Assembly: GCF_002914525.1 (NCBI RefSeq)
Contig: NZ_LODW01000044.1
Location: 107,506 to 171,505 of the forward strand
Direction: 5' to 3'
Length of the DNA: 64,000 nucleotides
Source: Rhizobium hidalgonense
Lineage (GTDB): Bacteria > Pseudomonadota > Alphaproteobacteria > Rhizobiales > Rhizobiaceae
A program made the translations under genes and the position numbers. Each line of letters starts with the position of its first letter. Position 1 is the stretch's first letter. Shown here piece by piece: positions 29,095 through 36,326 of this stretch. The notes under the pieces are model-generated. The model saw only the letters and a program-made list of their open reading frames with translations, made no database searches and was not told the DNA's origin.

Positions 29095-30390
29095 TTAGTG
29101 ATCGCGCTTGCCGCTGCCGAAGGTGTAACCGGTCTCGACCGTGTTCTTGCCGAACTTGTCGCGCAGCTTGTCCATCGCCGCTTCGGCGGCCGCCCGCCGG
29201 CCCGATTGCCGGTCGATGAGATCGGGCGGATCGGCGCGCGCGGCATCGCCGAGATCGGTGACGCCGATGCCGAGTAGCCGGAACTTCGTGCCGTCGGTCT
29301 CCTTTTCGAGAAGCTCGAGCCCGATGCGGAAGATCTTGTCGGCCAGCTGGGTCGGGTCTTCCAGCTTGCGATTGCGTGTGCGTAGCTTGAAGTCGGCGGT
29401 CTTCATCTTCAGGACGACGGTCTGGCCGGCGATGTCGTTTTTCTTCAGCCGCCAGGAGACCTTTTCCGAAAGATTGCGCAGGATCGGCACCAGATCGTCA
29501 TAACGTGAGATGTCGTCGAAGAAGGTCGTCTCGGACGACACGCTCTTGGCCGCATCGTTGAGATGCACTTCGCGGTCGTCGATCCCGCGCGACAGCCGGG
29601 CGAGCCGCTGGCCGATGCTGCCGTAGCGGCGCATCAGGTCGTTTTCCTCCATCTGCTGCAACTGGCTGATGGTGCGGATGCCGTCGGCCTCCAGCGTCGC
29701 CGCAAAGGCCTTGCCGACGCCCCAGATCGTGGTGACCGGACGCGGCGCCAGGAACTCGACCGCTTCCTCACGGCCGATGACGGAAAAGCCGCGGGGTTTC
29801 TGCAGGTCGGAGGCGACCTTGGCGAGGAATTTGCAATAGGAGAGCCCGACCGACACGCTGATGCCGATCTCCTTTTCGACCCGGCGGGCGAATTTGGCGA
29901 GCGTGCGGGCCGGCGGATCGTGATGCAGCCTCTCCGTGCCTTCAAGCTCCAGGAAGGCCTCGTCGATCGATAGCGGCTGCACCAGCGGCGTCAGATCCTG
30001 CATCATGGCGCGCACCTGGCGCCCGACCCGGACATATTTTTCCATGTCGGGGCGGATGACGATCGCTTGCGGGCAGGCTTCCAGCGCCTTAAACATCGGC
30101 ATCGCCGAACGCACGCCGTGGATGCGGGCGATATAGCAGGCGGTGGAGACAACGCCGCGTTTGCCGCCGCCGATGATCACAGGCTTGTCGGCAAGTTCCG
30201 GATTGTCGCGTTTTTCGACGGCCGCATAGAACGCGTCGCAATCGATATGCGCAAGCGTCAAAGCATAGAGCTCGCGATGGCGCACCAACCGGGGGCTGCC
30301 GCAGGAAAGGCAGCGGCGAGCCTCGCCCTTCTGCTCGGCAAGGCAGTCGCGACAGAAGCCGGGTGTCTTGTCGGGCGCGGGCGTCATCAT
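29095..30390 (-). CDS. dinB: DNA polymerase IV (DinB) with N-terminal zinc-ribbon-like extension
   Basis: This is a Y-family translesion polymerase. The catalytic core begins with [20 protein letters not shown], and the second acidic pair is in SIDEAFLEL. HhH and little-finger regions follow ([39 protein letters not shown]). About 40 residues precede the core, with two CxxC pairs (FCRDC and RCLSCGSP), a possible zinc ribbon. The start is ATG 30390 or 30387; a TTG at 30417 would place the LexA box inside the coding region. A LexA box lies immediately upstream, so SOS control is expected. Confidence 0.93.
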   Translation of the reverse strand: MMTPAPDKTPGFCRDCLAEQKGEARRCLSCGSPRLVRHRELYALTLAHIDCDAFYAAVEKRDNPELADKPVIIGGGKRGVVSTACYIARIHGVRSAMPMFKALEACPQAIVIRPDMEKYVRVGRQVRAMMQDLTPLVQPLSIDEAFLELEGTERLHHDPPARTLAKFARRVEKEIGISVSVGLSYCKFLAKVASDLQKPRGFSVIGREEAVEFLAPRPVTTIWGVGKAFAATLEADGIRTISQLQQMEENDLMRRYGSIGQRLARLSRGIDDREVHLNDAAKSVSSETTFFDDISRYDDLVPILRNLSEKVSWRLKKNDIAGQTVVLKMKTADFKLRTRNRKLEDPTQLADKIFRIGLELLEKETDGTKFRLLGIGVTDLGDAARADPPDLIDRQSGRRAAAEAAMDKLRDKFGKNTVETGYTFGSGKRDH

Positions 30391-30392
30391 GA

Positions 30393-30407
30393 GAACAAAG
30401 GTTGAAC
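30393..30407 (-). promoter_or_regulatory. LexA box abutting the dinB start codon
   Basis: Plus-strand GAAC-AAAGGTT-GAAC (minus-strand GTTC-N7-GTTC) matches the alphaproteobacterial LexA operator exactly. It ends two bases before the first dinB ATG, which implies a very short or absent 5' UTR, or a later translation start. Confidence 0.78.
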
Positions 30408-30518
30408 GCCGGGACAATACGCCCTAAGCTTCCGAGTCTCAAGAGAGGGCGGGAGCTTTGCCTTTGGATAACGATCTTCGTTTCGAGACGGTAACGCGGC
30501 GCAAAGAAGGCCGCCCGC

Positions 30519-31196
30519 TCATGCGGCTGGAACTGCAGGGCTGAAAGCGCCGGCAATGAAATGCGCCTCGATCAGGGCGGCCGCATGCGCCCAGTCGCTG
30601 ACGCGGGTGATGTCGTCGGCGGCTGCCGGCGCGAAACGATGGACGGGCGAGTCGGGCATCAGGTGAATCAGCAGGCAGTCGGCAACATATTCCCTTACGG
30701 AATGCAGATTGCGCGCCATATCATCGATGAAGACGACGGGAAGGGAGCGGCTGGCATGCAAGGCGTGAACGATCGGCCCCTTGGGCTCTTCGCTGGCAAG
30801 CAGCGGAAAAAGCAGGCCCATCCTGTCGAGCAGGCGGCGGCGCTGGTCCTGGAACCGCGGCTGCATGGCGGTCAGGAAAAGCACGTCGGCCTCCCGCGAA
30901 AGCCGGTCGAGCGTTTCGACGACGCGGTCGAGCGGCGTCTGCCAGAGCTCCTGCGTCTCGAAGAATTCCTCGATCAGCCGGCTGACCTGCTGGTCCCCGA
31001 TCTCGACGCCATCCGCCTGCGAGACGATGTTGCCGTGCAGCTTGAACGAGCGTGGCAGAAATGCGTGGCCCTGGCTTTGCAAGAAAAGCTGGAACGGGCC
31101 GATGAATTGCAGCACGACATCGTCGACATCGCAGACGATCAGCGGCCGTTCGCCGAGCCGGATATGCGAGATATCGAGGTCCACAATGCCGGTCAC
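30519..31196 (-). CDS. HAD-like conserved protein
   Basis: The 225-residue product has the first haloacid-dehalogenase motif as IVCDVDDVVLQF near residue 20. A second Thr-containing motif lies in VLFLTAMQPRF, and VVFIDDMARNLHSV is the acidic fourth motif. It may be a phosphatase of small metabolites; the substrate cannot be told. The GTG start lies just after the DUF3572 stop, so the two genes are cotranscribed. A second GTG four codons later is also possible. Confidence 0.78.
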   Translation of the reverse strand: MTGIVDLDISHIRLGERPLIVCDVDDVVLQFIGPFQLFLQSQGHAFLPRSFKLHGNIVSQADGVEIGDQQVSRLIEEFFETQELWQTPLDRVVETLDRLSREADVLFLTAMQPRFQDQRRRLLDRMGLLFPLLASEEPKGPIVHALHASRSLPVVFIDDMARNLHSVREYVADCLLIHLMPDSPVHRFAPAAADDITRVSDWAHAAALIEAHFIAGAFSPAVPAA

Positions 31197-31198
31197 CG

Positions 31199-31507
31199 TC
31201 AGTATTCCCCGGAATCGAGGCCGGGCGAGGAGAAATGCTGCCAGGCGGCGGTGACCGTTTCCGGGCTGATGCCGCTCGCCGCGCAGAAAGCCATTGCCGT
31301 CGGTTCGTGGTTCATCAGGAAATCCATCATGCCGGCGAGAAACCCGGGATCGTTGACGGCGCCGCGCACCTGGCCGGGAGCCACACCGGTCAGCGCCAGG
31401 AAGCGGCCGAACATGTCGGGATCGTCGGCAAGCCAGCCGAGCACGGCGATCGCGGTAGCGTGCGGGTCGGCGGCCGGTTGTTTCGAAGTCTTGAAGTTGC
31501 TTTGCAT
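31199..31507 (-). CDS. DUF3572 family protein
   Basis: This 102-residue protein matches DUF3572, a small helical family found near divK in Rhizobiales: AIAVLGWLADDPDMFGRFLA, GFLAGMMDFLMNHE and FCAASGISPETV. Function is unknown. It is transcribed divergently from divK across a 130-bp region that must hold both promoters, and is followed by the HAD-like gene on the same strand. Confidence 0.85.
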   Translation of the reverse strand: MQSNFKTSKQPAADPHATAIAVLGWLADDPDMFGRFLALTGVAPGQVRGAVNDPGFLAGMMDFLMNHEPTAMAFCAASGISPETVTAAWQHFSSPGLDSGEY

Positions 31508-31637
31508 TTCGAGGGGTAAGTTACCTTTTCTTCAACCAAATACCGCTAGCGTGCGCTATCGGTTTTACGCAGCTACCGTCCGCATGCCTTTCTCATGGGA
31601 CGAACCGCTGCGCGAACGGACGTAGGGACAGCTTGTC

Positions 31638-32009
31638 ATGCCCAAACAGGTGATGATTGTAGAAGATAACGAGCTCAACATGAAGCTCTTTCGCGACCTC
31701 ATCGAGGCGTCCGGTTATACGACGATCCAGACCAGAAACGGTATGGAGGCGCTGGATCTGGCGCGCAAACATCGCCCCGACCTCATCCTGATGGATATTC
31801 AGCTTCCCGAGGTCTCTGGTCTCGAAGTGACGAAATGGCTGAAGGAAGACGACGAGCTGCACGTGATTCCCGTCATTGCCGTCACGGCTTTCGCGATGAA
31901 GGGCGACGAGGAGCGGATCCGCCAGGGCGGCTGCGAAGCCTATGTTTCCAAGCCGATCTCGGTTCCGAAATTCATCGAGACGATCAAGACCTATCTCGGC
32001 GATGCCTGA
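31638..32009 (+). CDS. divK: single-domain response regulator DivK
   Basis: DivK is a cell-cycle receiver protein that acts on PleC/DivJ and the CckA-CtrA pathway. The 123-residue product is a bare receiver domain: acidic pair in [13 protein letters not shown], phospho-acceptor Asp in [16 protein letters not shown], switch Thr in [17 protein letters not shown], and Lys in [11 protein letters not shown]. pleD follows after 18 nt, the conserved alphaproteobacterial arrangement. Confidence 0.96.
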   Translation: MPKQVMIVEDNELNMKLFRDLIEASGYTTIQTRNGMEALDLARKHRPDLILMDIQLPEVSGLEVTKWLKEDDELHVIPVIAVTAFAMKGDEERIRQGGCEAYVSKPISVPKFIETIKTYLGDA

Positions 32010-32027
32010 CGCATCGGAAAGACACCT

Positions 32028-33401
32028 ATGACTGCGCGAATACTGGTGGTTGACGATATTCCGGCCAATGTGAAGCTGCTTGAAGCGCGGCTGCTTGCCG
32101 AATATTTCGACGTGATGACCGCGGCCGACGGCTACACGGCGCTGGCGATCTGCGAGCGCAACCAGGTCGATCTCATCCTGCTCGACATCATGATGCCCGG
32201 TATCGACGGTTTCGAGGTCTGCGAGCGGCTGAAGGCCAGCCGCAAGACCGCCCATATTCCTGTCGTCATGGTCACGGCACTTGATCAGCCGGCCGATCGC
32301 GTCCGTGGCCTGAAGGCCGGCGCCGACGATTTCCTCACCAAGCCGGTCAATGATCTTCAGCTGATCTCACGGGTGAAGAGCCTGCTGCGGCTGAAGACGC
32401 TGAGTGACGAGCTGCGCATCCGCGCCGATACCGCCCATACGATGGGCATCGACGATCTCATGCGGGCAGGCGAGGGGCGCATCGACGAGGCCGGTCAGAT
32501 TCTGCTCGTCGATGGTCGCGCCAATTCGCAGGAGCGCATCATCAAGGCGCTGAAGCCCGTCGCCGACGTGCTTGCCCTTTCCGATCCGCAGGCAGCGCTC
32601 TTCGAGGCGGCGGAAAGCCCGTTTGATCTCGTCATCGTCAACGCCAATTTCGATGATTACGATCCGCTTCGCCTCTGCTCGCAGCTGCGCTCGCTGGAGC
32701 GCACGCGCTTCCTGCCGATCCTGATCATCACCGAGCAGGGTGCTGACGAGATGGTCGTGCGCGCGCTCGATCTCGGCGTCAACGACTACATCATCCGCCC
32801 GGTCGATCCCAACGAACTGGTTGCCCGCAGCCTGACGCAGATCCGCCGCAAGCGCTGCAACGACCGTCTGCGCGCCAGCGTCAAGCAGACGATCGAGCTT
32901 GCCGTGACCGATCCGCTAACCGGCCTTTATAACCGGCGCTATCTCGACAATCACCTGAACGTGCTCTTCAACCGTTCGATGGCGCGGGGCCGGCCGCTTT
33001 CGGTGCTGATCACCGATATCGACCGCTTCAAGCAGGTGAACGATACCTATGGCCATGATGGCGGCGACGAAGTGCTGCGGGAGTTTGCCAATCGCGTCCG
33101 CTCCACCATTCGCGGCGCCGATCTCGCTTGCCGCTACGGCGGCGAGGAATTCGTCGTCGTCATGCCGGATACCTCGCCGGAAATTGCCGCCACCGTCGCC
33201 GAGCGCCTGCGCGCGGCCGTCGAAAGCGCGCCCTTCAGGCTGAAACACTCGGGGGAGGCGCTGAACGTCACTGCGTCCTTCGGCATCGCCTCGCGTATGG
33301 GCTCGGTGCTGACCCCGGATCAGCTGATGAAGCAGGCCGATCTTGCGCTTTACGAAGCCAAGAATACCGGCCGCAATCGCGTCGTCGCCGCAGCCGCTTG
33401 A
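32028..33401 (+). CDS. pleD: response regulator diguanylate cyclase PleD
   Basis: PleD makes cyclic di-GMP and controls polar development. The 457-residue protein has an N-terminal receiver (ILLDIMMPGIDGFEVC with phospho-Asp), a second receiver-like adaptor, and a C-terminal GGDEF domain whose signature reads GGEEF (ACRYGGEEFVVVMP). The RxxD inhibitory site is intact five residues upstream (RGAD), so product feedback is expected. It forms an operon with divK. Confidence 0.96.
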   Translation: MTARILVVDDIPANVKLLEARLLAEYFDVMTAADGYTALAICERNQVDLILLDIMMPGIDGFEVCERLKASRKTAHIPVVMVTALDQPADRVRGLKAGADDFLTKPVNDLQLISRVKSLLRLKTLSDELRIRADTAHTMGIDDLMRAGEGRIDEAGQILLVDGRANSQERIIKALKPVADVLALSDPQAALFEAAESPFDLVIVNANFDDYDPLRLCSQLRSLERTRFLPILIITEQGADEMVVRALDLGVNDYIIRPVDPNELVARSLTQIRRKRCNDRLRASVKQTIELAVTDPLTGLYNRRYLDNHLNVLFNRSMARGRPLSVLITDIDRFKQVNDTYGHDGGDEVLREFANRVRSTIRGADLACRYGGEEFVVVMPDTSPEIAATVAERLRAAVESAPFRLKHSGEALNVTASFGIASRMGSVLTPDQLMKQADLALYEAKNTGRNRVVAAAA

Positions 33402-33411
33402 CGAATCACCT

Positions 33412-33428
33412 TGGTGCCATAGGCGCCA
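33412..33428 (+). terminator. hairpin after pleD
   Basis: TGGTGCC-ATA-GGCGCCA lies 11 bases after the pleD stop and is followed by TTTGCGGGTTTT. It is a weak intrinsic terminator candidate for divK-pleD. Confidence 0.45.
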
Positions 33429-34013
33429 TTTGCGGGTTTTCCACTGCGGTAAGCGAATTATTACGGATCTTTAATCTTCGGCCGCGCGATGCGGGGCGAT
33501 AATTTTGCAGCTCAATAGCCCAAAAATCGCCTTTCGGCGTTGCTGCGGATATGCCGCCGCGCGATAGTGTTGAGGGTGCCGGAATCCTGGCTCCAGATGA
33601 AATAGGGACTATAAAAAGCGCCTGTCGCCTGCAGGTTCAAATAGAGCGCGGCGATCTCACCTCACGTAAGGGTAGGGGAGGCGTAAGTTGTTCAGTTATA
33701 GTGTCGAATTTCTTGGAGTGGTCGGCCAATAGGCTTCAGGCTCAAGCAGAGCCGACAAATTTCTATATGTCCCAAAATTGGACTTTTAACCATAGAATCA
33801 CACTCATATAATTCACCATTAAGAATTTGTTGATTTTCTTTCATTTCTGCGCAAATTATCGGCTCATAAGAGAAGCGCTCCCGCTGAGGAGTTGTCGATA
33901 CCCCATGATGCTCAGGTCCGCCGCATCTCCTGGGTCGTGGGGTCGGTCGGCTAGTAGGCAAGTTATAGCGGTTCCTCGTGCCGTTTTGCATGCTGGCCGA
34001 CCCCCTTTCAAGA

Positions 34014-34051
34014 AAACGCCGCCACTTCCCGAAGATGGAAGGGCGGCGTTT
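34014..34051. terminator. long hairpin terminator
   Basis: AAACGCCGCC (34014-34023) pairs with GGCGGCGTTT (34042-34051), and an inner CTTCC/GGAAG extends the stem. It has T-rich flanks on both strands (TTTCTCTGTTT on plus; TTTCTTG on minus). It could end a plus-strand small transcript or back up the rpmG terminator. Confidence 0.65.
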
Positions 34052-34096
34052 CTCTGTTTGCGCTATCATCTTTCGAAGCGGGCCAATTCGGGCAAT

Positions 34097-34130
34097 AAAA
34101 AACGCGCAACCCGAGGGCGCGCGCTTTTTT
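34097..34130 (-). terminator. intrinsic terminator of rpmG
   Basis: An A-run and CGCGC pair with GCGCG and a T-run (one bulge), 23 bases beyond the rpmG stop on the minus strand. The symmetric A/T tracts would let it act in both directions. Confidence 0.75.
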
Positions 34131-34152
34131 ACGAAATCCTGAGATCAAGCGA

Positions 34153-34320
34153 TTACTTGATCTTGGTTTCCTTGAACTCGACATGCTTCTTAGCAACCGG
34201 GTCGTACTTCGTCTTCGTCATCTTGTCCGTCATCGTACGGCTGTTTTTCGTCGTGACGTAGAAGAAACCGGTGTCGGCTGTCGACAGCAGCTTGATCTTG
34301 ATTGTTGTAGCCTTGGCCAT
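34153..34320 (-). CDS. rpmG: 50S ribosomal protein L33
   Basis: L33 is a small protein of the large ribosomal subunit. The 55-residue frame reads [20 protein letters not shown] at the start, then [20 protein letters not shown], and ends [10 protein letters not shown]. This is the alphaproteobacterial type without the CxxC zinc pairs. It was found by direct translation; an AAAGGCAGGA ribosome site precedes the ATG. It stands between the MFS gene, on the same strand, and two terminators. Confidence 0.96.
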   Translation of the reverse strand: MAKATTIKIKLLSTADTGFFYVTTKNSRTMTDKMTKTKYDPVAKKHVEFKETKIK

Positions 34321-34413
34321 AGTCGTCCTGCCTTTAAGAAAAATGAAAGCCGTGGAAGCCGGATGGGCTCCACGGCAAATTCTGGCGCGAAACTACGAAT
34401 CCAGCTCGAAAAG

Positions 34414-35598
34414 TCAAGTCCGTTTTCGAATGAACATCAGTCTGATGCCGGAAAGTAGGGCGTAAAGACCGAAGAAACCGGCAATCGCCCAGGCAAAACC
34501 GTTGTTTCCGGCGACATCGATCGCCGCACCGATTGCCTGCGGCCCGGCCACGGTTCCCATCGCATAACAGAAGACGAAGGCGGCATTGGCCGCCGCAAGG
34601 TCGGAACCCGTCAGCCGCGAGCCGAGATGGCTGAGGCCGACCGTATAGAGGCCGGAGACGCAGCCGCCCCAGAAAAGCAGTAGCCCGGCCATTAGCAGCC
34701 AGTTGTCGACCAGCAGCGGCAGCATCAGCGAGCCGATGAAGCCCATCAGCGCCATGCCGGCCAGCAGCGGCCGTTTGTCCGGAATGCGGTCGGAGAGCAG
34801 ACCGAGCGGGATCTGGAAGATGACGTTGCCGACGCCCATCATGGTGAGCAGAAGCGCTGCCTGCGATTCGGTGAAATGGGCGCGCACCGCAAAGATCGGA
34901 AAAAGCGACAGCCCGCCCGCTTCGACCGCGCCGAAGATGAAGACCGCCGCCGTCGCCGTCGGCACCAGGAAGACGTAGCGCATGAAATGCAGCTCCGGTT
35001 TTTCCTCGAGCGCCGGGCTCTCGTCGCGGGCGATGAAGATCGGAATGGCGGCAAGCAGGATGGCGCAGGCGCCGATCAGGAAGGGGAAGATGCCGTCGCT
35101 GCCGAGGATCGAAAACAGCAGCGGCCCGGCGGCGAAGCCAAGCGAAAGCACCGTCGCATAGATGCCGAGCACGAAGCCGCGTTTGGACGGCGGCGAGGCG
35201 GCGTTGATCCAGAATTCGGAGAGGATGAACAGCGTCGTCGTTGCGCCATGGAAGGCGAAACGCAGCGGGAACCACATCCAGAAATCCTCGGCATAATAAA
35301 AACCGAGTGCGCTCAGCGCCGAAATCAGCACTGCCCAGAGCATTGTCGGCGCAACGCCGTATTTATGCGCGAGCTTGGTGGTGATGGGCGCGGCCGCCAT
35401 CGCCGCCACACCTGCCATCGCCGTGTTGAGCCCGATCAGGGTGGACGAGATGCCGCGTTTTTCCAGGATGATGCTGAGAAGCGGGAGTCCGAGGCCGATT
35501 GCTATGCCGACGGCTGATATGGACGAGATGGCTGCCACCAGAGAAGGCCAATGGATTTCCTCGACATCGCCCGGTGTGCCGTTTCTCGGCTGAGACAT
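34414..35598 (-). CDS. MFS transporter
   Basis: The 394-residue membrane protein shows about 12 hydrophobic segments typical of the major facilitator superfamily. The first half has the loop motif region AHKYGVAPTMLWAV, and the mid-protein loop LGLLSDRIPDKRPLLAGMAL is the repeated MFS signature. It resembles YcaD-like sugar or drug efflux proteins, but the substrate cannot be assigned. The 256-bp region upstream (35599-35854) shows no gene and probably holds its promoter. Confidence 0.88.
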   Translation of the reverse strand: MSQPRNGTPGDVEEIHWPSLVAAISSISAVGIAIGLGLPLLSIILEKRGISSTLIGLNTAMAGVAAMAAAPITTKLAHKYGVAPTMLWAVLISALSALGFYYAEDFWMWFPLRFAFHGATTTLFILSEFWINAASPPSKRGFVLGIYATVLSLGFAAGPLLFSILGSDGIFPFLIGACAILLAAIPIFIARDESPALEEKPELHFMRYVFLVPTATAAVFIFGAVEAGGLSLFPIFAVRAHFTESQAALLLTMMGVGNVIFQIPLGLLSDRIPDKRPLLAGMALMGFIGSLMLPLLVDNWLLMAGLLLFWGGCVSGLYTVGLSHLGSRLTGSDLAAANAAFVFCYAMGTVAGPQAIGAAIDVAGNNGFAWAIAGFFGLYALLSGIRLMFIRKRT

Positions 35599-35854
35599 TT
35601 ATCCATCCTTAGAAAGCTGCGCGAGCGAGTCGGCCGGTCCCGTCAGATAGATAGACACAGACGTGCCAAATCCGGCTGACGGATGCCGCTTCGCAGTGTT
35701 TCCGATGTGAGTGACCATCTGCGGAATGTAAAGCCCGTTCGGCCAAGAAATGCTTACCATGTCGGGTCGTTGAGGATCGTCGGCTGCCGCATTCGGGTGG
35801 TGGTCGGTGGAGCGCTGGCCCTACACGTTAAATATGTCTGGAAGGTGAAAGCGA

Positions 35855-36307
35855 TCAATCCGGGCGTCCGGGAAGGTCATAATCGTCCGGATCGTCGCTC
35901 TCGCCGCCGAAACCGTGCATGCGCAGCGCCCATTGCAGGCCGATGACGCCGCCCTTGATCGGCTGGATCGAGGCAAGGGCGGTGATGACGGTGATCGGCG
36001 CCCAGATGGCAATATGCACCCAAACCGGCAGCACGAAGGTCAGGTCGGTCAGCATATAGCCGCCGACCACGACATGGCCGAGAACGAGGATGACGATATA
36101 GGGCGGCAGGTCGTCGGCGCGTTGGTGATGCATCGCCTCGCCGCAGGCCGCGCAATGATCGACCGGCTTCAGGAAGGCGCGAAAGAGCTTGCCGCTGCCG
36201 CAGGCCGGGCAGCGGTTCATCAGCCCACGCAGGATGGAGCGTCCCAGCGGGCGCTCGACCTCGGGCGCATCCCCGTAGCGGACGGCCGGATCGGTCGGTG
36301 TGCTCAT
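35855..36307 (-). CDS. DUF983 family zinc-ribbon membrane protein
   Basis: The 150-residue protein has a CPACG...HCAACG four-cysteine zinc-ribbon (NRCPACGSGKLFRAFLKP, then DHCAACGEAMHH) followed by two membrane helices (IVILVLGHVVVGGYML; WAPITVITALASI). This is the DUF983 pattern. ATG 36307 (MSTPTDPAVR) was preferred to a longer frame that overlaps rnr. It follows rnr on the same strand and is probably cotranscribed. Function is unknown. Confidence 0.86.
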   Translation of the reverse strand: MSTPTDPAVRYGDAPEVERPLGRSILRGLMNRCPACGSGKLFRAFLKPVDHCAACGEAMHHQRADDLPPYIVILVLGHVVVGGYMLTDLTFVLPVWVHIAIWAPITVITALASIQPIKGGVIGLQWALRMHGFGGESDDPDDYDLPGRPD

Positions 36308-36326
36308 CGCATGTTCCTCTTCGGAG

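Larger units (their letters stand above)
33402..34152. other. 750-bp intergenic region between pleD and rpmG, AT-rich in its middle
   Basis: This is the largest gap in the window. Hairpins occur at both ends (33412-33428, 34014-34051, 34097-34130). About 33690-33860 is clearly AT-rich compared with its surroundings. An inverted repeat GGGGTCGG.../...CCGACCCC spans about 33939-34004, just before the 34014 terminator. A minus-strand frame of about 50 codons (MKENQQILNGELYEC...) ends near 33692 but has no clear ribosome site. A small RNA or the remnant of a foreign gene would fit; neither is proven. Confidence 0.5.

Noticed and set aside
30464..30544. 26-codon plus-strand frame (TTG start) divergent from dinB
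   Set aside because: TTG start, only a loose GGGAG site, overlaps the end of the HAD-like gene, and has no hydrophobic or other recognisable feature.
31515..31540. CtrA-like motif (TTAC-N7-TCAAC) upstream of divK
   Set aside because: Two mismatches from TTAA-N7-TTAAC; divK control by CtrA is known in Caulobacter, but this match is not sufficient.
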